From contig NC_056766.1 of assembly GCF_018687715.1 (NCBI RefSeq), positions 17,664,001 to 17,728,000 on the forward strand: a DNA stretch of 64,000 nucleotides, in the 5' to 3' direction. The position numbers and the translations under genes were made by a program. This document shows positions 48,201 through 60,770 of the stretch, piece after piece; position 1 is the first letter of the stretch, and each line of letters opens with the position of its first letter. The DNA comes from Carya illinoinensis (lineage: Eukaryota > Streptophyta > Magnoliopsida > Fagales > Juglandaceae). The notes under the pieces are model-generated. The model was not told the origin of the DNA, made no database searches, and worked only from the letters and a program-made list of their open reading frames with translations.

Positions 48201-49241
48201 AAACTGAAACAATTCTTCAGCCACGAAAGCATCAAAGAAATCTTGAAGATACCACTTCCAAGCACAAGATTAAGAGAGTACCGCCGCATATGGGTCAAAA
48301 ACCACAACGGGAAATTCTCAGTCAAAACAGCTTATCATCTGGCAGCAAAAAGCGACAATGACATCCAAGTAAGTATCTCAAACATGGATAATACAGCTTT
48401 TGAGAAGATCTGGAAGTTAAAAATTCATGACCGACATAAGCTCCTTCTATGGAAAATTTTCTGAGATATACTACCCACGAGAGGAATTCTGAAGAGATTC
48501 TTATCATCCATGCCATCTCTCCTTTGCCATTTATGCAATGAGCAAGAAGAGACTTTGTTTCATCTCTTTATAGAGTGCCCCATCTCAAGAATCTTGTGGA
48601 GACAAAGTAGATGGCCTTTAAATCTTTCCTCAGTGGTAACCAACACTATTCAGGAATGGATTACACTAATTCTCAATCCAAATCAGAAGCTAGGACTAAA
48701 CCCTCAGGATCTTCACCCTTTTCAAATTTTTGCGGCTCTCATTATGGAATTTACGTGGCGAATGAGAAATGAGGCAGTCCACAATCAAACAGTCATTCCA
48801 TTGCAGAAAGCAAAAGAACTACTTTTTTCCTCCTATCAAGAAAATCTAAAGGCCTGGGAAATGAAAAGTACTCATCAGATCAACAAACCTTGGGAGCAGC
48901 CTGAACCCAATGTCATAAGTATCTCTTTTGACGCTGCAGTCAGGAACTCTTCTTCATGGGTTTCAGCAATAAGCCGAGACACACAAGGGAAAGTGTTAGA
49001 AGTATGGGCAGAACAAGTAGGCACATCAATTCCAGTAGTAGCTGAAGCACTTGCAGCCAAACTTGCTATTAATAGAGCAAATGTCTCTCAGCCCCCGAAA
49101 ATCTCTTTTGAAGGAGACTCTCTCATAGTTATATCATCCATCCAAGGCATATCTTCTCATTGGCAAATATCTCTTATTCTAGATGATATTGGTTTTCTTC
49201 TAGATCTACACCAAGGATGGTCCTTTACAAAAATCAATTGA
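45258..49241 (+). pseudogene. LINE ORF2: endonuclease, reverse transcriptase, RNase H
   Basis: The start at 45,258 (MKTLVWNCRR) is an apurinic-type endonuclease; the family's WNCRG has become WNCRR. A frameshift near 45,600-45,690 moves the rest (FSGSNFTWTNNRKGKALIRERLDR, GASDHHPLLL) to another frame, ended by TAG near 46,000. RT follows at 46,549-47,394 with KAPGPYGM (family D is Y), RPISLTNVIYK, QGDPISPFLF and an intact FADDLIIF. TAG at 47,023 and TGA at 47,392 break it. A zf-RVT region (48,240-48,620) and an RNase H-like domain (ISFDAAVRN, VVAEALAAKLAI, FEGDSLIVI at 48,910-49,140) follow. The protein would nick target DNA and copy LINE RNA; the copy is dead. Confidence 0.9.
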
Positions 49242-49400
49242 TCTCAAAATCGATTTACGCATTTTGTGGTGCAATGGGCAGCAACCAATGATATCGTTGG
49301 TTGCATTCCAGTAGCTATTTTACCTTCCAGTATTGTAACTATAGACAGTGGCAAAGACCCTCCTGTTTCTTCTTCAATTCATTAATATATATGCAAGCTT

Positions 49401-49442
49401 GATTAAAAAAAGAAGAAGAAGAAGAAGAAGAAGAAGAAGAAA
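49401..49442 (+). repeat. LINE 3' tail, A-run and (GAA)n
   Basis: TGATTAAAAAAA passes into about ten GAA units. It marks the LINE 3' end. No matching target-site duplication can be tested because the 5' end is lost. Confidence 0.75.
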
Positions 49443-50480
49443 GTGTTAAAAAAAGGATGAAAATCTGCCCGTTTATAATTAAACTCGGGAATGTTATAGT
49501 TATGAGATGTACAAAAAAATATTAACTAGACACGTGAATCGCAAGTGATGCTTTATTAGTATATATTAACGCGTTGACTGCCATTCAAAAGTGGAAAAGA
49601 TCTTGTGGAATATGAAAATATCAATACCATTTTTGTGACTTGTGAGGCCAGGAGAGCTGCCCATTTCACACTGTCCTATCCAAGACCCAAGTCTTCAACC
49701 TTTTACTAGGTCGCGTCGTCTCGTTCATATGGCTTGGAATCTTACTTTCGCTTTCATGGCGTGACAAATCTGGAAGTATACAATATTAGTGTACTTTTTC
49801 TGCAAATTTTCCACGCATGTGCCTTTATACTTGTCTTTTTAGAATGCGTTTAATTATCTACACACTAAACATTAATCTTATCATGTTGCTGTGTTGAAGC
49901 AATGAGAAAGATTAGAATCATATGCGGAGTAAATTTTAATCATCTCCATTGTTTCTTATTTTACTGTCTACGACAGTTGTTGCGGTTAAAGCTGAAATGC
50001 TTCAACCCACCATAATTGTTTCAGAAATATATATATACATATACATACACACATACATATATGTATATATATACACACATTAATACATACAATATATATA
50101 TATATATTCAAAGCGGCCTTTATTGCTCTGAAAATGTCTGATATAAAAACGACAGGACCCCTCCAAAGGTTTCTATCCGAAAGAATCTATTTGCAAAGGT
50201 TATTAATTTTGTTCGGAAAATTATAAAATAATTACTCATTTACAATTTCTCTACAACTTTTAAAAAAAATGAAATTTTTTTAAATATTAATTTTAATTTT
50301 AATTTTAATTTGATTTGATGTGTTTGAAATTTTAAAAAATATTATTTTATTAATAAATTGTAAATGAATTGTAAGTCCATCATCATTTTGTTCAATGACC
50401 TTGATAGTTTTAATAATCTGGGAAGGGATGGCCTACTTCATAATTCTTCCCAGAGGTAGAAAGTAGAAACAGCCTATGTT
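49443..50480. other. Intergenic, AT/TA microsatellites
   Basis: No coding signal was seen. TA/CA-rich microsatellite sequence occupies 50,027-50,106. The right part, with TATATATGAG near 50,485, may belong to the promoter of the downstream gene, but no transcription start can be set. Confidence 0.5.
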
Positions 50481-51349
50481 ACCGTATATATGAGTTTTAT
50501 ATTCAATGATTCTTCATTTCATAAAGCTAGGCGTTATCTGCTAATTCCAAGTATGAAGGCTCAAATCAAAGGGATTTTGGCGCCCATATTGCACTTCTTC
50601 TTACTGGGTTTCTTAAATCTGCTTTGCTATTGATGAACTTGCTCTCGGCCTTCTCTTCTTGACTTGGTTCGCTGCGAAACAGCTGCTTGGTACTTAATGC
50701 CGGAACTCAACTCTGTAAAATCATAGGATTTCTTCGTTGGCAGCTGCATGTCTTGGAATTTGGGCTGCTGGTTCAGATAATCTCGACCACCTTTTTTACA
50801 AAAAACGTTTCTTATCTTTTTCTGAAACTTTTTTTTCCTGTTTCTTGTTATCTTTTTGTGGGACTCTGTTTACTATACTAGTTGGAGTTCAAGCCCTCGC
50901 TGGTGGCCATATGATCTAAGACTTTGAACACCTGGATGCATCATAATTTTATTGCTCTATTTTGTGGGTGTGCTAGAAATTTCATGCCTTTCTATGCTAG
51001 TTTTGCGACAACAGAAGGATAACTGTGATTCTCTTTTATTGACCAAAGTAAATGAGGAATTTTTTGCGAGTTTTGTTATCGTAATAGACTACCCATTTTA
51101 GCCAATTGGTATACAAACAGAGCAGCTGGGTTCGTGTTTTCATTGGTTTTTGTTGTTATTTTTTCGTCTTCTTCTAATGTTTCTTGTCGTCTGAGTACAG
51201 TCTTGCTATTTGTGTAATATTGATAGAATTGCTATTGTAGATATTCGTAAGTAGTGGAAGTTGTATGATTTATTAATTTCTGCCAAAAAAAAAAAAAATT
51301 CTCAATATTGATCGTGTCAATTTGCAGATTGAAGATACTCTATTATTGG

Positions 51350-54300
51350 ATGGAGAACAATGGTGCTGAAGTCGTTGAGCTTCGATATTATTGTACAATT
51401 AAGGTGAATAATTGTTTCTGGGTAATTGGGAATAAGTTTTATCATCAATCATAGAGCATTTAGCTTGTATGATTAAACGGTCTCCTGTAGTTATGAGCGG
51501 TTGATTTGCGTGGTACTTTCCAAAAAGCATATATTGGGGGGGGGGGGGGGGGGGGGGGGGGAAGGATTTCTGAGTTTCATAGAGTGTTGGATTCTCATAT
51601 CATGTAGAAGAAACAAAAGTCCCTCATGGACAAATGTATAACTCATACACAAATGTTGCAGTTTTCTTTAATGACATTTTCCAAACCCTCATGGACGGCT
51701 CTGGGTTAGAGTTCAAAGGTCTTGATGTTATTCCCTATCAGGACATAGATAATTGATTCTAGGTTGAAAACCATTCTAGAATGTACAGAAGTGTTGGCTA
51801 ACTATATTCCAAACCAGACAGTGATCCCCAGAGGGATAAGGCTTTATGATTCTGTTTATGTATTATTTTAACTCTTTTTATTCCAAATTTCCCTGTTCTG
51901 CTACAAATTTCTGACTAAATTACAATGGATGCAGGTTCATCGGTTAATGTGTTTAGAACTCAAGAAATTCATTGACAGAATCTCAGAAATAGTACCAGCC
52001 ATCGAGTCTTCCCGGCCACGATGCACATCGGGAATAAAGGCACTGTGCACATTAAAAATTGCAATGGATAAAGCAAAATTACTAATACAGCACTGCTCAG
52101 AGTCTAGTAAACTCTACCTGGTACATATTTTATACATTCTGTGTAGTTGGGCTATGCCTTCTGGTTATCACTAAAATTTCCAATTACCTATACAAAAACA
52201 TATTTTTCTGACACAGTTTGGACACAAATTGGGTCTTTGAAAAAAAAATATATGCATTCATACAATTTTTCATCTGTTAATGTGCAAACCTGAATTTCTA
52301 ATGTGTACGAGAAGCAGATGTCTCATCCTCTAAAATAAATAAAGCCAAGCAATAAGAATGAAGATTGCATTTTTTGCTTACTGATGATCGTCTCAGGATA
52401 GTGTTCATTATTTTATAAAATCTGTTAAAACTAACCTGAATGTACGGTAACATTATTACAGCTTTAAACCATATAGAAATTGATTACTGTAGTTGAACAA
52501 CACCATAACTTTTGCATCTTGGTTACTGTTGTCATATCAAAATTTTTCTTTTTACACCATTTTTAAGTGACCTTTTGCTGAGGATGCCGAGGAATCAATT
52601 TTAAAGTGAATTGTATAACTCCCATGCAACATCTCTTATTGTTTCCTTTAACTTATGTCCACTATTTTAATAGTAATAAGAATACCTGAGGAGAGCCACC
52701 AGTTTATTATGCTAATCTTTCATTAAAAGGTTGTGTTTTCAAATTTGGTTGTTGCCTTATTTTAACTCTTGTTTATTGCTCAATGAACAAGTGATTATTA
52801 ATGCCACAAACTATTATAGATGAGTTAACACCTTTCCAAGTTGTAAAGTACATTTTAAAGGCATTCATTGCATTCAGTCCTATTAATATTTGTATCTATG
52901 TTCTCAAGGCTTTTATTTGCATGGTTCTTCATTATTAAATTGTTAATATGTTCAGGCAATTACAACAGAGAGGATAGTTTACAGATGTGAGAAAATACGA
53001 AAAACTTTGGAAGTATCTTTGAGTCAAATTCAAACTATGGTCCCATTGCTGTTGGCTGGAAAGGTTTGCAATACTTCAAGCCCTTATATTATATATATTT
53101 AGGTAATGGTGAATAATCCGAGATTTTTAAATTCATTTTGTTCTAGATTTCCATGCATGGCTTTGTAGGTTGTATTCCCTTCGATCCCTTGGTAGTAGTT
53201 CCCACCCCAATCAACTTTTCCTGGCAAACGGTGTTGAATGGAGTGGAGAATTAAAAGAGTTGAGTGGTTTAGTCTACACACCTCTGATGGCTCTACTTCA
53301 TGATGCATGCTCCACATGATCATGCAGTATGAAACAGAACATAATTAACTTGGACTGTTGTTTTAAAGGATCCTTACTTGTTTCACAGACTTTCAAAATT
53401 GACTCTGCTGAAAGAGTCTCAGTATCCTTTTGTCTTCTTCTTCATCCCTTTCATTTTTATTTTTTCTGTCTTGCTTTAATTTTGGCAATTCTAATTTGAA
53501 AAATTGTTAGTTGTATTTTTTGACAACCTTATATTGTATATTCTGTCTTAAGAAGTCCCAGTCACTACATTATATGTATGGTCAGTGCACTTTTTAATCC
53601 CTCAACTAAATATTCAAATTGAACATTCTCTGTAGATATCTGGAATTGCCCATGATCTTAAGCGCGCAAAGTTTCCCCTTGAACCTTCAGAAGAAGAGGC
53701 TGGGAAGGTTATATTAGGACTGCTTCGACAAGCAATTCCTGTGTCCAATTCTGTGAATGATTTAGAACTTGAGGCTGTTCAACTTGCAGCTTTGACACTA
53801 AAACTTACATCACCTTCTGCAGTTTTGATAGAGAAAAGATCTATTAAGCGTTTACATGATAAAGCCACTGACGAAGACCCTAAGAAAAAAATCTTGAAGT
53901 GGTTTTTCTATCTTTTGAGGAAATATGGAAAAACAATTGGACGATATCAGGATGATGACAGCCATATGCAGTGTGATGAGACTCGAGCCAATGACTTTGG
54001 TACACCCGAACCTCCCCAGGAGTTCAAATGTCCCATTTCTATGCAGGTGATGCATGATCCAATGATTATTGCTTCTGGAAAGACGTTTGAACGATTTTGG
54101 ATAGAACAGTGGTTTAATGAGGGTAACCAGACATGCCCTATAACTCATATGGAGCTTGACAACTTGTTGATGACTCCAAACTCTATACTGAAGGAACTCA
54201 TATCAGTTTGGTCTTCCCAGCAGGGAATTACTATTCCTGACCCATATTTAGAACCAAACATTTCCTCTATTTTCTCCCTGGATTCTTCATTTTCCAGTTC

Positions 54301-56015
54301 CATTGCCAGCTTTCCTAGTTCTGTGAATAACTTGAACATTCAAATTAGTGCTGTGTCCATGCGCTCTTCAGAGACTGATGATGTTTCAGAATTTTTAGAT
54401 GACTTCAGTGAAAGGAGATTAAGTTCTAGGCATGGACAGAAGAATGCAGTTTCTGAAAAACTTAACCACTCTACAGAGAGTTATGGAAACATGTTAGCTT
54501 CTCTTTCCAGACTTGCTGCACATTCATGGGCATCACAGTGCAAGACAGTTAGAGATGTGAACAAAACACTTCAGGAAAATAAACACGCATGTCATACTTC
54601 AATTTCCAACAGTTGTGTCGAACCTTTGATTAAATTTTTGAAGGATGCACATGAATTAAATGATGTAAAAGAACAGAAAAATGGAGCTGAGGTGCTGTTG
54701 GCGATTTTGAGAAATAACAGGTGATAATTCTTTTGCATGGATAGTTTTTTTCTTCTTTTCTGCAGATTATAGCTTTAATTATGATCCTTTATGGTCTCAA
54801 GGCATGAGGCTTTCCAGTTTTTCTTGAAATGAGAAAAATTTGAAACAGATTAACATAGGATTGAAGATTATAAGGCATGCTACAAACATATGGTTTCACA
54901 TCAACCAAAAGAGCCATAATGATTAGATCAAAATAATATAACCTACTCTAGAAAATATATATATATATATCATTTTTTGGGGGCTTAAACTTTTAGGTAG
55001 GTAACTGGGAACTTATATGAAAGATATTCCATGGACTTCCCAAACAGTTGTAGAAAGTACTAAATAGTAAATGAATTGCTAGTATATACAGGCAAAACAT
55101 TTTTTCATCCTCTTAACTCTATTTCTGCTCCCACCCTTTGGTGGTGGTTGCTGTGAGCATGAACCTATTTGTTCTTCTTTCTATTGCTTGGTATATTTTG
55201 GTGCAAGAGAAATTACTAGATCCTATGCTGATCAACTTTCTGCTGTTTCATGCAGCAGTGAAATGCTACTGTTTGATAAAGATGGGATTTATGTGTTGGC
55301 ATCGTATATTGAAACAGAAATCACTGGAGAAGTCCTTGGTATCATAGAGGTTTTGTCTTCCCATCCTGAATACAAGTCTATGATAGTGGCATCTGGTGTT
55401 CTTCCTTCCATTCTTAAAGTCCTTGATACCAAGACCAGGGACTTTCACAGTATTGCGATGAAGATACTGTGTAATTTGTCCTGCAATTGTGATATTGGAT
55501 ACCATATAGTGTATTTGGACTGCATTCCAAAGCTGATTCAGTTATTGGGTGATCCAGATCTGGCACGGTTTTGCATTGAGATCATTAAAAACCTATGCAG
55601 TATAGAGGAGGTTAGGTTTGCAGTAGCTGAGACCAGCTCATGCATCAGTGACATTTCCCAAATACTTGAAACTGGAACAAAGGAGGAACAAGAACATGCT
55701 GCAGGTATTCTTCTTTTTGTATGTCGTGAGCATCCTGACTTCTGTCAACTGATCATGAGTGACACCATCATACTATCTTTGGTCCATTTGTCTCTCAATG
55801 GGAATTCCAGAGGTCAAAAAATTGCCTCTGAATTGCTCCACCTCTTGGAAAATGTCAAGGTTGATCCTCCAGAATGTTCAATTTCCGAAACCGATCTGTC
55901 CCAGCTCGACATCTCAAGCTCCTCCAGCAGCCAGTATGAAGATAAGAAACCATCTTACAGGGCATTTCGGTTCTTTGGAAAGATTTTATCACTATATTCC
56001 AAGCCCAGCTCTTAG
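51350..56015 (+). CDS. PUB5: U-box and ARM-repeat E3 ubiquitin ligase, PUB5-like
   Basis: Five coding exons join in frame: 51,350-51,403, 51,935-52,120, 52,956-53,063, 53,636-54,720 and 55,256-56,015. They total 2,193 bp, or 730 residues. All introns are GT-AG. A TTTGCAG at 51,321-51,327 suggests an intron in the 5' UTR. Residues about 18-230 form the U-box N-terminal domain (VHRLMCLELKKFIDRISEI, CSESSKLYL). The U-box is near 244-318 (FKCPISMQVMHDPMIIASGKT, then CPITHMELD). ARM-type repeats follow at about 480-690. The start MENNGAEVVELRYYC fits the PUB5 group. U-box proteins recruit an E2 and ubiquitinate a target bound by the ARM part; the target is unknown. No stops or missing core residues were seen, so it appears intact. 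Confidence 0.9.
51536..51561 (+). repeat. 26-base G homopolymer in intron 1
   Basis: An uninterrupted G run lies 132 bases after the exon 1 donor. Length accuracy in raw reads would be poor. It could form a G-quadruplex in DNA or pre-mRNA. Confidence 0.85.
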
Positions 56016-57113
56016 CATAATTTTGGTCTCAGATTAGATATATCCATACAAAAAACACAGGACATAAGAGGATTGAGTCTTCACCAACCTCATCCGTCTG
56101 TCATATATGCATGCTCATTGGAGCTGGTGGCATGAGTTTTGAGACCATCGTGCAACTCTTTGTAGTTGTACAGTACTGGAATCATAGAAGAAAGACCCCC
56201 CACAAGTTCTTGCCCGAGCTTAGGGCTTTAGATAGGAGAAAGATATACGCATGAAGTGGGTCCCACAACAGTTATTGTCCCTACTTGAACAATACATATC
56301 GTAGGACTCACTTTATCTGTTTATTTATCTCCTACTTGAAGTTTTCAAGTTCTTGCTCGAACTTGAGGAAACCTTGATCTGATCCATAATGTTATATAAC
56401 ATCATATAGGAATGTAAAGTCCAAGTTGTAGTTGTGAGGAGCAAAGTATTGACCTACGTGCTCGATTTCAGGCTTGTAGTGTTGTTTCAATTTCCATGTA
56501 CAGGGTAACGAAAAGGTTATTTTGGTAATTGTGTGCTTTGCAGTTCGACTGAGCAAGATAAATGTGTATTGTGTGCGATCTCTAATATGTTTGCCTTTGT
56601 TCTTTTGGTAGTTAATATGCAGATTCAGAAATTCATTTTCAATCCATAAAGGACCAAGTAGAGTGGAAGATCTTGACATAGTACCTCCCATTCCAAGTTG
56701 TGTGAAACATCTTGATGTCCCTCTCTCTCCCTCCCTTATTTTTTTTTGGACAACAAAGCACCCAAACATTCTATTAATTGACAAAGGTAGATATTTAACA
56801 TATCATTTTGTTTATTCAGCACATCGCATACAAGAATATTGATTTTGGAAACTGATATTTTCCTTTTGGGATTACATAGTTTCTGTAAAAAGAAATACTT
56901 TAATCACAAAAGAATTTCACAAAAGTAAATCTACAAAAAGACATGGTTTGATTGTAAAGACTTTTATCGTAAAGAAGATCTAATGAATCATATGAAACCA
57001 CGTCAATTTGTGAATTTACTTATTTATTGTAATCTCTTTCTGTTTATAGCAATGTAAATATTGCAGCATATTCAAAATCTAAAATCCTTCTGCATGTAGG
57101 TGTCGTTTAGGTT
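56016..57113. other. Convergent 3' intergenic region
   Basis: It holds the 3' UTRs of the two converging genes. No separate gene was recognised. The minus-strand frame at 56,392-56,784 has no family features. Confidence 0.6.
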
Positions 57114-58677
57114 CTAGTAGTAGTCACCTCTGATGAATTCGTTCAATTGCTTCAGTTCTCCACTTTGCTGCTCCACTACTGCTCTTACAACATCAACAAT
57201 GGAGATCATCCCAACTATCTTCCCATCTATCACTGGCACATGTCGTATCCGATTCTCTGCATGCAAACACCAAGATTGCTCATTACTTCCCTTTCTATTA
57301 TTTTGCATATTTATTTAAAACAAAAGAAAATAAAAGAAGAGAATTAGAGGTGCAAAAAAGAAAAAAAAGGTATCAAGAGAGATAGACACATGAAAGGAGC
57401 TCTACAGGGTATTATAATTTCCTGTTGAATTTTTTCGGACGACACTAAATACTCAAATAAATATTATAGGACCCAGTTAAGTATCTGTCCCACTTGAGGC
57501 ATCAAGTTCAAGTAAGAACTTGAAGAGATCTTGATTTTCAATCCTTATTGGATATTACAGAATATGAGTCACTAGCATGACTCTCTCACCTGTCATGAGC
57601 TGCATTGCTTTAAGAATGTTGGTATCAGATGTCACCGATATTATTTTGTCCTGTTGAAGGCAAAGCAATCGAGAAAGTTAAAAAGATCATGAAGAGCCTG
57701 GTTTTTTGGTATTTCAGAGATTTAATTTTCAGAGATTTAATACTATATTAACAAAAGCTTGAAATAACCTTATCAGTCATAATTTCCCCAACTCTTGTAA
57801 GCGTCGGTGATCTTCCTTGCCCGATTATTTTCATCGTGTAGTCTGCTCTTTCGTTCGTTTCACCATTTAAAAAAAATCAGAAGAAAATAAACTTCAGTTT
57901 TGACTTAGGTAGATGTCCCCAATTGTTTGTATATATCATATAAATAAACTAGGCAGAAAAACATTTTATTGGTTTGGTAATACTAAATATAAGTTTAGAG
58001 TGTGCAAGTCTCGTGTAAGTCCAAAAAGTGCAAATCACGTGTAAGTCTTTTGAAAAAAATGAGACTCATCATTAAAAAAAGAGTTTTTTTGTGTAGGTCT
58101 TTGGAATTTTTAAGTAACCCCCTAATCTCAATACTATAAAAGTATTATCTTATAAATAAGAATTTATTAATAAAATTGGGATATCATCCTCTTATTAATG
58201 AAGAAGAAAAAGAAAAGCATCATCAGTGATGAATTACCTCTTTCGGTGACTATTCCTGCAAGATGTTGCACCACTGGTTTTAGGACAACTAGAGACCCGA
58301 TATTATTTGCAGCCATCTGCAATATTATCAAATTCATTGTTTTAAAATGCATGTAATGTAATAGTTTTGAATTTTTCAATACAAATGAAATATCATGAAC
58401 TAGGACTTGCCTTTTTTACAGCATCAATGACAGCATCATCAGTGTGGCACCACAGCCAGGAACCAAGTTTTTCTCCTCCCTTTGTCATCAGCACCTCTGC
58501 CACCGTCACATTCTCCAGCCCTTTCAGCTGCACGGGTGAAGATCTAGAGGAGGTGACACCTCCAAAACGCGAAAAGAATTTCTCCACTTCAAATGCTGCT
58601 CCCCCATTCCCATGCTGCAGAATTGCTGCCCTGAGTGTTTCTTGGCAAGATCGTATTGCTCTGACTAGTCCTTGCAT
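57114..58677 (-). CDS. CBSX3: CBS-domain protein, CBSX3-like, mitochondrial
   Basis: Five minus-strand exons join in frame: 58,677-58,411, 58,316-58,238, 57,842-57,769, 57,651-57,591 and 57,256-57,114. They total 624 bp, or 207 residues, close to Arabidopsis CBSX3. Introns 2-4 are GT-AG; intron 1 has a GC donor (AAG/GCAAGT) and a TTGCAG acceptor. The N-terminus (MQGLVRAIRSC, rich in Arg, few acids) fits a mitochondrial presequence. CBS1 covers about residues 57-120 (VAEVLMTKG, SWLWCHTDDAVIDAV, LAGIVTERD); CBS2 about 130-195 (VGEIMTDKDKIISV, ENRIRHVPVIDGKIVGMISI, DVVRAVV). In Arabidopsis CBSX3 activates mitochondrial thioredoxin o2; that role here is by homology. Confidence 0.92.
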
Positions 58678-60770
58678 CTAGTTTCACTCTGTAAATAAAT
58701 AAAATTAAATAATAAAATTAAATTAAAAAAAAAATGAAAGAATTGTGATATACATGATGAACAATGCATAAACAGTTACTGATGTTTGTTTACCCTTTCC
58801 TCAAACATATTGAAAGCAAAGTCGCAAACATATCAAGGGCTCTTAATTGCATGGTTAGGCATGTTGAGGTAGATTTCAAAGAGAATGGAACAAATGATCA
58901 AAAGGTGGCATGGAAGTATTACCTGTGCTACAGAGAAAAGCTTCAAAATAGGTTGGAACTAAGCTGTCTTAAGTAATCCATGCATGAAATTTCAAAGAGA
59001 TGACACACAAGAATATCTTGCTGTGGAAGTACCTTTCTTAAATGGGTGTGTGAAGGAAGAGGAATTCAGATGCCTGACTTCTTGGTCAGGTTGCTTCTTC
59101 ATATGTATCATGACATGCAGGAAGTTAGCAGGGTCTGGAATCGAATCAATAGTCATGTAGATTAGCAATTAATGATTTCTTTTTCTTTCTTCTTTTGGAA
59201 GAATGTTGTTTAGGTTTAAATTCACGTTTTGAATCAAGGGATCACTCTTAAAAGCAAATAGGATTAATTCATTTTGCTTGGAAGGGGGGACGATGTCACA
59301 TGGCTTTGAAAAAGGTAAAAGGGTAATGCAACACAAAGAAAGAGACTCAAAACAGAGGTCGCAAGAGACACATAGGGGACTGGGTCTGGCATTTAGGAGG
59401 AAAGAAAAAATAAAGATAGAGAAAATGTTGTAACGTTTGGGGAATACAAGGGAAATGATATTCCCACGTACAAAGGCCACACACAAAAGTCACTTATTGG
59501 CATTTTTTTTTTTTTTTAAAACTTAGTAATTAAGAAATTTTTTTAAATAATTTTTTTCTATTTAAAAAAATAAATAAATAAAGAAAGAGAACAGATTGGC
59601 CTTATCGGTGGAGAGTCTATGTGGGTGTAGCATCACCCCACAAGTAAACATCATCTTCTAATCTCCTTTGCCACGTAAGGGAATGCTCTTGGAGATGGTA
59701 GACTGCCTACAGACACAAGGGACCTTAATGTTTTTTTTTTTTTTTCCCTTCAAAGTCAGACTCTCATCAAAATCAAAAAAAAAAAAAAAAAAAAAAAAAA
59801 AGGCCCACCACATCCGCATTGGTGTCCTCGGTCACACGAGTTCTTGGTTACTCCTCGACATTTTGAGCCACAACCTCGATCATCGAGTCAACGTGCAACG
59901 TAATTCCCAGGACCAAGTTGTCTCCTCCGGCGGAATTTTGTACTCTTTTCGGGAGGAAGTTGAGAATCACAACATTTGTTTTGCGATTTGGAACCATAAA
60001 GTTATGCGCAACGGCAAAACATTACAAGGGATGTTGTTCTAGTTCCTGATGCATCCCAACGGTACACAATATTACTTGCTTAAGGAAGAAAAAATAGCTT
60101 GTCTCCTTGATAGATGGAGACTCTCTGCATGTGACTCCTTGGCACATCTCTCGAGATGGAGAAATCCATGAACACCTGGAAGATGGAGGGGAGCCCATAG
60201 GCAAACCCCTCCCAAGCCGTATCCGGTCACAGCATGTAACAGTATATGCTTTTGAATTAAGAGATTTGTTATATATAAATAAAGTCATTTATTAATCTAC
60301 ATATTAATATTGATTTTTTCATATTTAAAATTTAAATTAATATTATTTTTAATAAAATTTACTTTTTAACTAATCACAATAAATTAATATATATATTAGT
60401 ATATAATTATATTTATAATTAAATTTTTCTTAAATTAAAGTGGTCGTTTACAGTGTCACTTTAATTGCAGTGCAAAAAGTTGACGTTTAATGTCAACAGT
60501 ATGAGATACAAAGAGAGCGCCATATACAGCCCCGTAGATGATTCTTGATTATCTCACAAAAAAAAAAAAAAAAAAGCACAGAATCTCTCTTTTTTTATTC
60601 TTTCTTGATAAAATATTTAAGCTGTAAATTTTTTTAGTGTTATTTTAGTTTATTCTATGTAATACACTTTACTATTAAGAGAAGACATTTGAGACTTGTT
60701 GGATTATTTGTTCATGCTATATGACTTGTGGAGCAATTCAACAAGCTGTGCTTGAAGTATTCTGTTATGT
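58678..60770. other. Upstream region of CBSX3-like gene and unassigned sequence
   Basis: It holds the promoter side of the CBS gene and low-complexity T/A runs (59,500-59,580; A-run 59,776-59,803). A plus-strand open stretch at 59,800-60,042 (ending FAIWNHKVMRNGKTLQG) has normal composition but no match I can name. It might be a remnant of a small gene or transposon. Confidence 0.4.

Larger units (their letters stand above)
35365..49442 (+). mobile_element. Plant L1-type LINE, split by a gypsy insertion
   Basis: After removal of 36,679-44,424 and one TACAG, the sequence reads as a non-LTR retrotransposon: ORF1 (DUF4283-like RNA-binding region and CCHC knuckle), then ORF2 (endonuclease, RT, zf-RVT, RNase H), then a short 3' UTR and an A/GAA tail at 49,401-49,442. 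The 5' end stops at the Copia LTR boundary inside the start of the DUF4283 region, so the first part is missing. Several stops and frameshifts show it is inactive. Confidence 0.92.

Noticed and set aside
53741..54724. Single-exon reading of the U-box gene starting near 53,741
   Set aside because: The codon there is not ATG. Splicing of four further exons restores the full U-box N-terminal domain and the ARM region in frame.
58764..58976. Small plus-strand frame upstream of the CBS gene
   Set aside because: It is short, has no family resemblance and lies in the likely promoter region.
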